NCBI RefSeq assembly: GCF_030848575.1
Contig: NZ_JAVDDX010000002.1
Span: forward strand, 434,001-498,000
DNA: 64,000 bases
From: Haloarcula sp. H-GB4
GTDB taxonomy: Archaea > Halobacteriota > Halobacteria > Halobacteriales > Haloarculaceae
Reading direction: 5' to 3'
The notes below the pieces were generated by a model. The model saw only the letters and a list, made by a program, of their open reading frames with translations, was not told the origin of the DNA and searched no databases. This document shows, in pieces, positions 27,196 to 35,186 of this stretch (within the stretch, counting starts at the first letter, position 1; the number at the start of each line of letters is the position of its first letter). The translations under genes were made by a program, and so were the position numbers.

Positions 27196-27959
27196 CGACG
27201 GCCGAAACATACTCTGCGTACGCCGAGCGAACCGATGATCCCCGGTTCACCGACTGGCTTCGGGAGCAGAGTCAGCCAAACTGGGACGCCGCTGTCGAAC
27301 ACCGGTTTGTCGAGGAACTCGGTGCCGGCACGCTCGACGAAGACGCGTTCGCCGAGTATCTGGTACAGGACTACGCGTTCGTCGACGAACTCGTCGGCAC
27401 GTTCGGCCATGCGGTCGGCCAGGCGCCGGATATGGCCGCCAAACGACAGTTTGTCGAGTTCCTCGATACTGTGACCGACGAGGAAGACGACTACTTTGAG
27501 CGGTCTTTCGCCGCGCTGGGCGTCGCCGATTCGCGCTGGCAAAACCCAGAGCCGACGGATTCGACGGCGGCGTTCATCGACCTGCTGGGTCGTGCCGCAC
27601 GAGAAGGCGGGTATGCCGAGACGCTGGCCGTCCTCGTCCCGGCAGAGTGGATATACGAGTCGTGGGCGACGGCGGTCGCCACGGACTACGGTGACCCGGA
27701 CAGCAACGGCCTTCCCAGCGCGGGGATGGGCCTGCCGTTCTACTTCGCCGAGTGGGTGGACCTCCACGCCGTCGAGTCCTTCGTCGCGTTCGTCGACTGG
27801 CTCCGTGGCGAACTCGACGCCGCCGGGCCGACACTTTCGCCCCGCCAGGAAGCCCGCGTCGCGTCGCTGTTCGACCGCACGGTCACGCTCGAACGACAGT
27901 TCTTCGAGACGGCCTACGAGAAGCCCCAAGCAACAGTTGACAGCGAGGTGAGCCCGTAG
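27192..27959 (+). CDS. TenA-family protein lacking the catalytic Cys (TenA_E type)
   Basis: This 255-residue TenA paralogue starts at an ATG that overlaps the upstream stop. The catalytic region reads VLVPAEWIYESW (149-160), with Ala-Glu where the Cys of the first TenA stands. This matches the TenA_E class, whose members act on related pyrimidines through a Glu-based site rather than as classic thiaminase II. Pairing of a Cys and a Glu type in one operon suggests consecutive steps in pyrimidine salvage; the exact substrates are inference. The symporter starts directly after its stop. Confidence 0.88.
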   Translation: MTTAETYSAYAERTDDPRFTDWLREQSQPNWDAAVEHRFVEELGAGTLDEDAFAEYLVQDYAFVDELVGTFGHAVGQAPDMAAKRQFVEFLDTVTDEEDDYFERSFAALGVADSRWQNPEPTDSTAAFIDLLGRAAREGGYAETLAVLVPAEWIYESWATAVATDYGDPDSNGLPSAGMGLPFYFAEWVDLHAVESFVAFVDWLRGELDAAGPTLSPRQEARVASLFDRTVTLERQFFETAYEKPQATVDSEVSP

Positions 27960-29468
27960 ATGGCTTCTTCGGCTGTGGTCCTCGGCCTGACCGCGGCGAC
28001 CGTACTCGTGTTCACCGGCATTGGCCTCTTCGCCGCCCGCGGTCGTATCGACTCGGTGGAGACATACATCTCTGCCCGCGACTCGGCCGGCAGCGGGACC
28101 CTCGCCGCGACGGTCATCGCGTCGATGATGGGGGTCTGGATCCTCCTCAGTCCGGCTGAGGCCGGTGCCGCCTTCGGCGGGCTGCCCGCCGTGCTGGGCT
28201 ACGCCATCGGCAGTGCGATTCCGCTCCTTCTCTTTATTCCCGTCGGCGCTCGCATCCGCGAGGTGATGCCCGCGGGCCATTCGCTGACGGAGTTCGCCTA
28301 CGCCCGCTTTGGCTCCGGGATGTACCTGCTCGTCCTGCTGGTCTCGGTGTTTTATATGTTCATCTTCCTCGCCGCAGAAATGACCGGCATCGCCGGTGCG
28401 CTCGCGCTCGTCGCAGATGTACCGCTCTGGCAAACCTCGCTACTCATCGGCAGCTTCGTCCTCGTCTACACGACCTACGGCGGTCTGCTTGCCAGCATCG
28501 TCACTGACACCGTCCAGACGCTGGTCATCCTCCCGCTTCTGGCCGTCGGCTTCGGCGGGGCGCTTCTCTCGCTTGGTGGCACGAGCGAATTCCACGCGAC
28601 GGTGGTCTCGGCTGACCCGACACTGCTCGACCCGACGTTCGGTCCCGGCCTGGAGTTCGGGCTGTACGTGGCCTTCGCTCTGCTGGGCGCGAACATGCTG
28701 AATCAGGGCGTCTGGCAACGGGTGTACGCCGCCGACGGCGAGGGAGCCTTGCGGCGTGGGATGGGAATTGCCGCCCTCGTCGTCGTCCCGATGCTCCTGC
28801 TGTCGGGGCTGTTCGGTATCGCCGCCACGGGGCTGGGACTCACTGAGTCTGGGTCCGCAAGCATCGCCTTCTTCCTCGTGCTCGCGGAGGCGTTCCCGAC
28901 ATGGGTGACCCTCGCCGTTGTCGTCCTCGCTGTCCTGCTGGTGATGAGCTCGGCCGATACGATGTTCAACGCCATCGCCAGCGTCGTCACCGCCGACCTC
29001 GCTCGACTCCTAGACGACCCCGACCAGCGGACCCTGTGGCTCGGTGGCCGCGGGCTGACGGTCGCTGTTGCGCTCGCCGCGATGTTCATCGGTGCGCAGG
29101 GGTACAGCGTCCTCCAGTTGTTCCTGACGGCAGACCTGCTGGCCGCCGGCGTCTTCGTCCCGTTCCTGGCCGGCCTCTACACCGAGCGACTCACTGGTCC
29201 GGGCGCGGTGGTCTCGGGTATTGCGGGGCTACTCGTCGGGTTCATCTACTTCCCATCACTCCGCGGCCTCGTCGCCGCCATACCGGGCGTCGGGAGTATG
29301 CTGCCAGCGCCGTCGTTCCTGCTCGCCTTTGCCGGCGCGACCCTCGTCTCGGCCGCTCTCACCGTCGCGGCGACCGTTCTCGGTGGAGCCGACGCCGACC
29401 TCGACAGCCTCGGGCGGGAGGTCCGAGCGCTCGACGAGCCGGTGGCTGACGGGGGGTCCGAGCAATGA
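27960..29468 (+). CDS. SSS-family sodium:solute symporter in the thiamine operon
   Basis: The 502-residue protein has about thirteen hydrophobic segments. It carries SSS landmarks such as SLTEFAYARFGSGMYLLVL, the region FLAAEMTGIAGALAL and the C-terminal MSSADTMFNAIASVVTADL. SSS carriers use the sodium gradient to import solutes. Its position, with the ATG immediately after the TenA_E stop and under the candidate ThiR operator, suggests a thiamine precursor such as a pyrimidine as substrate. A 42-residue membrane peptide is coupled to its 3' end. Confidence 0.87.
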   Translation: MASSAVVLGLTAATVLVFTGIGLFAARGRIDSVETYISARDSAGSGTLAATVIASMMGVWILLSPAEAGAAFGGLPAVLGYAIGSAIPLLLFIPVGARIREVMPAGHSLTEFAYARFGSGMYLLVLLVSVFYMFIFLAAEMTGIAGALALVADVPLWQTSLLIGSFVLVYTTYGGLLASIVTDTVQTLVILPLLAVGFGGALLSLGGTSEFHATVVSADPTLLDPTFGPGLEFGLYVAFALLGANMLNQGVWQRVYAADGEGALRRGMGIAALVVVPMLLLSGLFGIAATGLGLTESGSASIAFFLVLAEAFPTWVTLAVVVLAVLLVMSSADTMFNAIASVVTADLARLLDDPDQRTLWLGGRGLTVAVALAAMFIGAQGYSVLQLFLTADLLAAGVFVPFLAGLYTERLTGPGAVVSGIAGLLVGFIYFPSLRGLVAAIPGVGSMLPAPSFLLAFAGATLVSAALTVAATVLGGADADLDSLGREVRALDEPVADGGSEQ

Positions 29469-29593
29469 CGCCGTCAGCCATCGTCGCTCTGGCCGCGCTC
29501 GGGTCGACGGCGTTCGCGGCACTGGCCTGGGGGTCGATTCTGCTCGTGCTCGCCGTCTTCCTCGCTGTCGGCTGGCTAGTCTTGACCGAGTAG
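29465..29593 (+). CDS. 42-residue membrane peptide coupled to the symporter
   Basis: ATG 29465 overlaps the symporter stop (ATGA), and the frame ends at TAG 29591-29593. The peptide begins MTPSAIVALAALGSTAFAAL and continues as one hydrophobic helix ending GWLVLTE. The operon position and coupling suggest a small subunit of the symporter, comparable to the small partner proteins known for some SSS and TRAP carriers. No family is recognised. Confidence 0.6.
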   Translation: MTPSAIVALAALGSTAFAALAWGSILLVLAVFLAVGWLVLTE

Positions 29594-29675
29594 TCGACTG
29601 CCGTGAGAGTCTGAGCATAATACGGTTCGCGGTAACAAGACACATACTTATCATGATGGGTGTGGAACATCGCAT

Positions 29676-30071
29676 ATGCAGACCTTCGTGCTCGCGACGA
29701 ACTCCGAGACAGTCAGCCAGACACTGTGTTCGTACCTCGAAGGCGTCCTCAACCCGGAAGACAGTGTGTACGCGGTCAACTCACAGCCGGGTGGAGACAG
29801 GACACCACCGGACGCGGTCGCCGATGGGAAGGCCGCACTAAACGTCGTCTCGGACCGACTGGGCGATCAAGTGTCTGTCGAAACCTATCAGATAATCCGG
29901 GGAAACAGCCCGGCTGAGGATATCTTCGATATCGCCGAGGAGGTCGATGCCGACGAACTTGTTATCGGTGTTCGCAAGCGGAGCCAGACCGACCGGCTCA
30001 TCTTCGGCAGCGTCGCCCAAGATATCATGCGGCAGTCCGACTACCCGATGCGGGTCGTGCCGCGGGACTGA
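29676..30071 (+). CDS. Universal stress protein (UspA family)
   Basis: The 131-residue single-domain protein has the Usp fold. The N-terminal strand is MQTFVLATNS, the middle reads EDIFDIAEEVDADELVIGVR, and the C-terminal GSVAQDIMRQSDYPMRVVP carries the nucleotide-binding-type loop, slightly degenerate (RLIFGSVAQ). Usp proteins respond to stress, and their partners vary. The ATG lies about 28 bases after a TATA-like TACTTAT, so it is a separate transcript from the thiamine operon. Confidence 0.88.
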   Translation: MQTFVLATNSETVSQTLCSYLEGVLNPEDSVYAVNSQPGGDRTPPDAVADGKAALNVVSDRLGDQVSVETYQIIRGNSPAEDIFDIAEEVDADELVIGVRKRSQTDRLIFGSVAQDIMRQSDYPMRVVPRD

Positions 30072-30128
30072 GCCGCAACTAGTCGGGGACAGCCGACCGC
30101 AGAGAAAGAGACGACCGAGACAGCCCGG

Positions 30129-30821
30129 TTATTCGGCCGACTCGTAGTCGTCGAAGGCGTCGATTTCGACGCCCTCGTCGGTGATTTCCGCGAGCACGAC
30201 GCCGTTTCCGGACCCGGTGTCACGCTCGGCTGCGGCGTTGACCGCACGGATCGCCAGGTCACGGGCCTCGGAGAGGCTCATATCGTGGTCGTACTGCCCT
30301 TCGATGGTCCCCGTCGCGACCATCGTCCCGGAGCCGGTGACGGTGTAGTCGTCTTCGAGCACGCCGCCAGCGGGGTCGACGCTGTAGACATGGCTCCCCT
30401 CTTCGTCGACGCCGCCGACGATGGGGTTGATAGCGAAGTACGGGCCGCCGCGGGCGAAGTTGCCCGCCAGTGTCGCCAGCGCGTGAATCGAGAGCGGTTC
30501 GTCGCGGCGGACCTCGTAGAGGTCGGCCTCGGCGCGCAGCGAGCGGATGAACGACTGCGCCCCGCCGACACTGCCGACCAGCGTCATCGCGGCCGTCGGG
30601 TGAATCTGCTCGACCTTCTGGACCTGCTTGTTCGAAACGAAGCGGCCACCGAGAGAGGCGCGCCGGTCCGTCGCGATGATGACGCCGTTCTCCGTCGAGA
30701 GGCCGACAGTCGTCGTGCCGGTCTTGACGACGTTCTCCTCGTCGCGGCCGCCGTCCTCGTTCGGCAGTGTGCCGACTTCGGGTTGGTAGGCGTCAGTCAG
30801 TCGGTTCTCAGGGTCGTACAT
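30129..30821 (-). CDS. psmB: Proteasome beta subunit
   Basis: This is the catalytic subunit of the 20S proteasome. The 230-residue precursor carries a propeptide of about 35 residues, removed at the Gly-Thr junction (VVKTG/TTTVG) to expose the nucleophile Thr36. Conserved Asp and Lys (ATDRRASLGGRFVSNK) complete the active site. The ATG shares one base with the psmA stop, so alpha and beta are coupled and made from one transcript. Confidence 0.96.
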   Translation of the reverse strand: MYDPENRLTDAYQPEVGTLPNEDGGRDEENVVKTGTTTVGLSTENGVIIATDRRASLGGRFVSNKQVQKVEQIHPTAAMTLVGSVGGAQSFIRSLRAEADLYEVRRDEPLSIHALATLAGNFARGGPYFAINPIVGGVDEEGSHVYSVDPAGGVLEDDYTVTGSGTMVATGTIEGQYDHDMSLSEARDLAIRAVNAAAERDTGSGNGVVLAEITDEGVEIDAFDDYESAE

Positions 30822-31555
30822 TATTCCTCACCTCCGAGTTCGAACTCTTCAAGCCGCTCGGCGATGTCGTCCTCGGCGAGCTTTTCGAACTGTTCGCTTT
30901 CCACATCGATGGTGGCGATGTCGACACCAGTCGCGTCGAGGCCGTCCTCGTTGACCGAGGCCAGCGCCCGGAGCGCGAGTTCGATGCCGCCTTCGAGGTC
31001 CATCTCCTCGGCGTACTCGTCTTCGAGGAACGACTGAATGTCCTCGCGGGAGCCGCCGATGGCGACAGCCTGCCACTCGTAGGGCGTCCCCGAGGGGTCT
31101 GTCTCGAAGAGGCGCGGTTCGCCGTCCTCGATACCGGCGACCAGCAGTGCGACACCGAACGGGCGTGCGCCGCCGGTCTGAGTGTACTGCTGGATGTAAT
31201 CCGTGATCTCCTTGGTCAGGGACTCGACGGAGGCCGGCTCGTCGTAGCGTAGGCGGTTGACCTGTGACTGCCGGCGCGCCACGTCGATAAGCTGGCGTGC
31301 GTCGGCCACGTGACCCGCGCTAGCGACACCGACATGGGAGTCGATCTCGTGGATCTTCTCGATGCTGTCGCGCTCGATGAGCGGCGACCGGGCGTGGCGG
31401 TCGGCGGCGATAACCACGCCATCCTTGGTGCGAACTCCCACGCTGGCGGTTCCGCGCTTGACAGCTTCTCGTGCGTACTCGACCTGATAGAGGCGTCCGT
31501 CCGGGGAGAAGATGGTAATCCCACGGTCGTAGGCCTGTTGTTCGTTTCCTTGCAT
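30821..31555 (-). CDS. psmA: Proteasome alpha subunit
   Basis: The 244-residue protein has the alpha-type N-terminal gate segment (AYDRGITIFSPDGRLYQVEY) that forms the proteasome outer rings and docks regulatory ATPases such as PAN. Conserved features include GTASVGVRTKDGVVIAAD and GGARPFGVALLVAG. A TATA box (CTTATATAAC, near 31594-31603) about 43 bases upstream indicates a short leader. It is the first gene of the psmA-psmB operon. Confidence 0.96.
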   Translation of the reverse strand: MQGNEQQAYDRGITIFSPDGRLYQVEYAREAVKRGTASVGVRTKDGVVIAADRHARSPLIERDSIEKIHEIDSHVGVASAGHVADARQLIDVARRQSQVNRLRYDEPASVESLTKEITDYIQQYTQTGGARPFGVALLVAGIEDGEPRLFETDPSGTPYEWQAVAIGGSREDIQSFLEDEYAEEMDLEGGIELALRALASVNEDGLDATGVDIATIDVESEQFEKLAEDDIAERLEEFELGGEE

Positions 31556-31624
31556 AATGTATCGTGTTGTTGTTCACCTGAGGTTAGGGTTGCTCTTATA
31601 TAACCGTATCGCGGGCCGCTGCCC

Positions 31625-31963
31625 TCAGAACAGCGGCAGGTCGCCGGTGACGCGGTCCACCAGCTCGTCCTCGGCGGGGCCGACGGCGAGTGCCGTAACA
31701 GTCCCCGGATCGAGCTGTGTGTGGCCGGCGTCCCGGACGACCGCATGCGGCAGGCCTTCGCGCTCGGCCACGTCCGCGAGTTCGAACAGCTCGGACTCGC
31801 TGGTGGCCTTCAGGACGACTTTCTTCTGCCCCGCGCCCTTCCAGGCTTTGCGGGGCTTCGGGCCGGCGTCCTCGTAAGCCGACAGCGAGGCGTGGGCAAC
31901 CTGGGCGGCGAGTTTGCCCTCGCCCATACCGATGTCGGCCCGCGCGACGATAGCCTGCTTCAT
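31625..31963 (-). CDS. pth2: Peptidyl-tRNA hydrolase, archaeal type (Pth2)
   Basis: The 112-residue enzyme releases peptides from stalled peptidyl-tRNA. It matches Pth2 from end to end: [50 protein letters not shown] and a C-terminal [18 protein letters not shown]. The ATG at 31961-31963 is preferred because a TATA-like TTTAAG lies about 25 bases upstream; the longer frame adds a non-family N-terminus. It lies upstream of psmA with 69 bases between. Confidence 0.95.
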
Positions 31964-32040
31964 ACGATTACATGGCCACCCGTACTTAAACTCCCGTCGG
32001 ACTCCCTCCACGGTTGCACATACCATAGAGTACATACGCC

Positions 32041-32784
32041 GTGGCCGAGCACACCCCGGAGATGCCCTCCACCATCCGAACGTTTCTCCTGCGACCGGGC
32101 GCGTTCTTCGAGCAACGACGCGGCCAGCTAAACGGATTCCGTGGCGGTGGCCTCGCTCTCGGCATCGCCTTCGCCGTCACAGTCGTTCTCGGCATCGCGC
32201 TCCGACTGTTCGCTGCGCAGTTCACCGGCACTGTCGAGAGAGACAATCCCGCACGACCCCCGGAGCAGATGTGCGAAGACGGCGGTGTCGGCGGAATAAC
32301 CGTTTCCGGCTGTGACGAACCGGCGACGAAAACTGTCGAAGTCGGGTCGCTTATCTGGGACGCTGCGACTGAGATCCTTCCGGGGCTGTTTATCGGCTTT
32401 ATCATCGTCTGGGTCGGATTGATGCTCGGTCTATATCTCGGTGCGAAGATAGCCGGTGGCTCCGGCCGGTTCGGCGAGACAGCGGAGATCACCGCCTGGG
32501 GACTGCTCCCGTCCGTTGTTGGCGTTGCCGCCGGCGGTGCTGCACTCGTCTTCTTCGCTGCCAGCTCCGACCTCGCCGCGTCTTCGCCGGAGATGTTCCT
32601 CGAACAGGTGCAGAGCCTACAAAACGGCCTCTCCGGGCTTGTGTTTCTCACAATACAGATCGGTACTGCAGCCTGGCAGGCGTACGTCTGGGCCGGCGGC
32701 CTCCGGGTCGTCCACGAGATCAGCAGGTACGCGGCGGTCGCCATCGCTGTTATCGCCGCGACGCTCCCCGTGATAGCCGCCTAA
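32041..32784 (+). CDS. Yip1-like membrane protein
   Basis: The 247-residue protein begins with the short motif [16 protein letters not shown], typical of archaeal Yip1-domain proteins. About five hydrophobic helices follow, including [20 protein letters not shown] and [20 protein letters not shown] Cys-containing loop ([17 protein letters not shown]) lies between helices 1 and 2, probably outside the cell. GTG 32041 is the first start; the ATG at 32062 is a plausible alternative. The function of prokaryotic Yip1 proteins is unknown. Confidence 0.75.
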
Positions 32785-32897
32785 CACTGTCGGCTGACGC
32801 CCGTCAAAAACTCCGCCACCGCGAATATCTTCAAACGGGGACAGCCAGCAGCACGAGAATCGGGGAGTTTAGGCTTCCGGCCGCACACGCCATTCTC

Positions 32898-33485
32898 ATG
32901 ATACTCTCAGATGCGGATATTCTCCGACGGCTGGAGCAGGGTGACCTTGTCGTCGAACCGCTCGACGACCCGGATATCCAGATTCAGCCCGCCAGCGTCG
33001 ACCTCCGCCTCGGGCATGAGTTCTTGGAGTTCCAGCACGCCAACATCCCCTGTATCCACCCGAACTCCGAGGACGAAGTCGCCGACTACGTTGAGGAAAC
33101 CGTCATCGAGGAAGGTGGGGAGTTCATTCTTCATCCCGGCGACTTCGTGCTGGGGACCACTCATGAGCGCGTCGCTATCCCTGACGACCTCATCGCCCAC
33201 GTTGAAGGACGCTCATCGCTGGGCCGACTGGCGATTGTGGTACACGCGACGGCCGGCCTGTGTGACCCCGGGTACGAGGGCCAGATCACGCTCGAACTGT
33301 CGAACCTCGGCACTGCGCCTGTCGCGCTCACGCCCGGAATGCGAATATCGCAGCTCACCTTCACGGAGCTCAAGACACCTGCTGACCGTCCATACGGGGC
33401 CGAGCGTGGCTCGAAATACCAGGGACAGTCCGGGCCGCAGGCAAGCAAGATACAGGGAGATCGCGAGTTCGGAGGCGATCAGTGA
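32898..33485 (+). CDS. dcd: dCTP deaminase
   Basis: The 195-residue trimeric enzyme converts dCTP to dUTP (or to dUMP in bifunctional members) for thymidylate synthesis. Family motifs include [31 protein letters not shown], the active-site segment [19 protein letters not shown] and [12 protein letters not shown]. The C-terminus GDREFGGDQ is unusual in that its codons contain GGAGG. The last 21 bases are repeated twice more downstream, each time before the start of another frame. The ATG lies about 27 bases after a TATA-like GTTTAGG. Confidence 0.95.
   Translation: MILSDADILRRLEQGDLVVEPLDDPDIQIQPASVDLRLGHEFLEFQHANIPCIHPNSEDEVADYVEETVIEEGGEFILHPGDFVLGTTHERVAIPDDLIAHVEGRSSLGRLAIVVHATAGLCDPGYEGQITLELSNLGTAPVALTPGMRISQLTFTELKTPADRPYGAERGSKYQGQSGPQASKIQGDREFGGDQ
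33465..33485 (+). repeat. EFGGDQ-stop repeat, copy 1 (end of dcd)
   Basis: These 21 bases encode EFGGDQ and TGA. They contain GGAGG nine bases before an ATG (33485) that overlaps the stop. Copies at 33530-33550 and 33601-33621 encode the same peptide with synonymous changes and different stops. Confidence 0.85.
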
Positions 33486-33550
33486 TGCCCGCAATGCGCG
33501 GCAGCACAATATCGGTGAGAAACGAGGTCGAGTTCGGAGGCGACCAATGA
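33485..33550 (+). CDS. 21-residue coupled ORF ending in EFGGDQ
   Basis: This frame starts at an ATG overlapping the dcd stop, behind GGAGG within dcd codons. It encodes a short basic peptide (starts [11 protein letters not shown]) and ends in the same EFGGDQ-stop as dcd. Its stop overlaps the next ATG. It could be a translated linker or only a by-product of a duplicated junction; the sequence alone cannot decide. Confidence 0.3.
   Translation: MPAMRGSTISVRNEVEFGGDQ
33530..33550 (+). repeat. EFGGDQ-stop repeat, copy 2
   Basis: This copy differs from copy 1 at two third positions (GAC, CAA) and keeps TGA. GGAGG lies six bases before the next ATG (33547). Confidence 0.85.
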
Positions 33551-33621
33551 GCGGACCGCGAGCGCTGCGAGCGGGCCCTGCGTCTCGGCTACTAACGAGT
33601 GAGTTCGGAGGCGACCAATAG
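33547..33621 (+). CDS. 24-residue coupled ORF ending in EFGGDQ
   Basis: This frame starts at an ATG overlapping the previous stop (ATGA). It encodes MSGPRALRAGPASRLLTS followed by EFGGDQ and TAG, directly abutting the regulator ATG. Its middle derives from GCGAGCG-type low-complexity DNA. Translation is possible because each junction carries a GGAGG site, but no function is proposed. Confidence 0.3.
   Translation: MSGPRALRAGPASRLLTSEFGGDQ
33601..33621 (+). repeat. EFGGDQ-stop repeat, copy 3
   Basis: This copy is identical to copy 2 except for a TAG stop. Its GGAGG lies ten bases before the ATG (33622) of the ThiN-type regulator and is probably that gene's ribosome site. Confidence 0.85.
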
Positions 33622-34518
33622 ATGCAGTTCATCGAGGAAATCGTCGTCGATGACTTCCTGCCGACGTTTCGGTCGTTGCTGGCCGACGCCCTCAGAGAGC
33701 GCGGGCTGACACAGTCGGAAGTCGCTGACCTGCTGGGAATCAGCCAGAGCGCGGTGTCGAAGTACGTCCACGGCGACGTGGCGCGCCACGACGACCTGCT
33801 GGCCCACCGCGGGCTGGAGGAACTGGTCGAGCGACTGGCTGACGGGCTGGCCGATGGGGATATGAGTTCTGTTCAAGCGCTGGTCGAAACGGAAGTGTTC
33901 ATCCGCGAACTCGAACAGGGCGGCGTCCTCGCACAGTTACACGAGGGTGCGGTTCCGGAGCTGGGCGACTACGACGACGAGTTCGCCGTTCACGACCCGG
34001 ACTCACAGCTCCGATCAGCCGAACGGACGCTCGCATCGGTACGGCGCGGACTCAGCGTGCTGGAAAATACCAGCGGGTTCGCGACGCTTATCCCGGCAGT
34101 GGGGTCGAACCTCGTCCAGTGTCTCCCCGAGGCCGACAGTATCGAGGACGTGGCCGCCGTTCCGGGGCGGATTCTCGACGTGAAAGGACGGGCAACGATT
34201 CCGGCGGACCCGGAGTTCGGCGTCAGCGAGCACGTCGCGTCGCTGTTGCTGGCGGCACGGGCCGCCGGAACCGACGCCCGCTCGGTGTTGAACGTCCGGT
34301 ACGACGACGGCGTCGTGACCGCGCTCCGAGATGCGGGCCTGACTGTGGTCGAGTTCGATGCCGAGGAGAGCGTCGAGCCGGCTGTCGCGGCCGCCCTGAC
34401 TGACGACCCAGCTGTCGACGTGCTCTATCACACCGGCGCAATGGGGATTGAGCCGGTGGTGTACCTGCTCGGCGACGACGCTGTGGCGGTCGCTGAAACG
34501 GCGCGCGAAATCCTGTGA
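33622..34518 (+). CDS. Second HTH-ThiN regulator, ThiR paralogue without Cys cluster
   Basis: The 298-residue protein parallels the ThiR at 25409-26332 along its length. The HTH is at about 29-50 (TQSEVADLLGISQSAVSKYV), and a ThiN-like C-terminal half contains VAAVPGRILDVKGRATIPAD and YHTGAMGIEPVVYLLG. The inter-domain Cys cluster of the first protein is gone: the corresponding region reads LHEGAVPELGDYDDEF. It probably senses a different signal or lacks metal. It is translationally linked to dcd through two small frames and overlaps the methyltransferase start (GTGA). Confidence 0.75.
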   Translation: MQFIEEIVVDDFLPTFRSLLADALRERGLTQSEVADLLGISQSAVSKYVHGDVARHDDLLAHRGLEELVERLADGLADGDMSSVQALVETEVFIRELEQGGVLAQLHEGAVPELGDYDDEFAVHDPDSQLRSAERTLASVRRGLSVLENTSGFATLIPAVGSNLVQCLPEADSIEDVAAVPGRILDVKGRATIPADPEFGVSEHVASLLLAARAAGTDARSVLNVRYDDGVVTALRDAGLTVVEFDAEESVEPAVAAALTDDPAVDVLYHTGAMGIEPVVYLLGDDAVAVAETAREIL

Positions 34519-35165
34519 CGGACGCGCAATCGTTCTACGGCCGGTGGGCGCGGGTGTATGACTGGGTAGCGAATGCGCCCGGCGTTGCGTCCTGGCGCGA
34601 CCGAACGGCGGGCTCGCTGGCGCTTGCACCCGGCGACACCGTCATCGAGATGGGTTGTGGCACTGGCGCGAACGTGCCGGCGCTCCGCGAGCGAGTCGGG
34701 CCATCGGGTCGGATCGTCGGTATCGACGTGACACGGGAGATGCTCGACCGCGCACGCGAACGGCCCGCCAGAACCGGCGAAGCCGTCCACTACGTGCAGG
34801 CCGACGCCGCTCGCCCACCAGTTCGAGCGGCCGATGCCGTTCTGGCGACATTCGTCGCCGGCATCTTCGAGGACCCTGCGGCGGCGGTCGACGCGTGGTG
34901 TGACAGTGTCGCCCCTGGTGGCCACGTGGCACTGCTGAACTTCCAGCGGAGCCCCAGCGCTCTCGCCGCGCCGCTGAATCTCGCGCTTGAGGGGTTCGTC
35001 CGACTTTCTGCGCCGGGGACGCGGCTATCGACGCGATCACACGCCAGCGCGTTCGAGCGGCGGGTGCGTGCGGCGCGCGAGCGACTCACCGAGCGGACGG
35101 TGGACAGACGGTATGAGACCTTCGCCGGGGGGTTTCTTGGCCTGCTGTGTGGAACTGTGCCGTAA
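34515..35165 (+). CDS. SAM-dependent methyltransferase
   Basis: The 216-residue class I methyltransferase starts at GTG 34515, which overlaps the regulator stop. Motif I is VIEMGCGTGANVPAL, followed by GRIVGIDVTREMLDRARER (acidic ribose contact) and ADAVLATFVAGIFEDP. The UbiE/Coq5-like spacing is compatible with quinone or small-molecule methylation, but the substrate is not identifiable. It is co-transcribed with the ThiN regulator by overlap. Confidence 0.8.
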   Translation: MTDAQSFYGRWARVYDWVANAPGVASWRDRTAGSLALAPGDTVIEMGCGTGANVPALRERVGPSGRIVGIDVTREMLDRARERPARTGEAVHYVQADAARPPVRAADAVLATFVAGIFEDPAAAVDAWCDSVAPGGHVALLNFQRSPSALAAPLNLALEGFVRLSAPGTRLSTRSHASAFERRVRAARERLTERTVDRRYETFAGGFLGLLCGTVP

Positions 35166-35186
35166 CCGGCGCGGTGGGCCAGATTG

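Noticed and set aside
27168..28433. 421-residue open frame antisense to the TenA/symporter genes
   Set aside because: It spans three well-supported coupled genes on the other strand and is a composition artefact.
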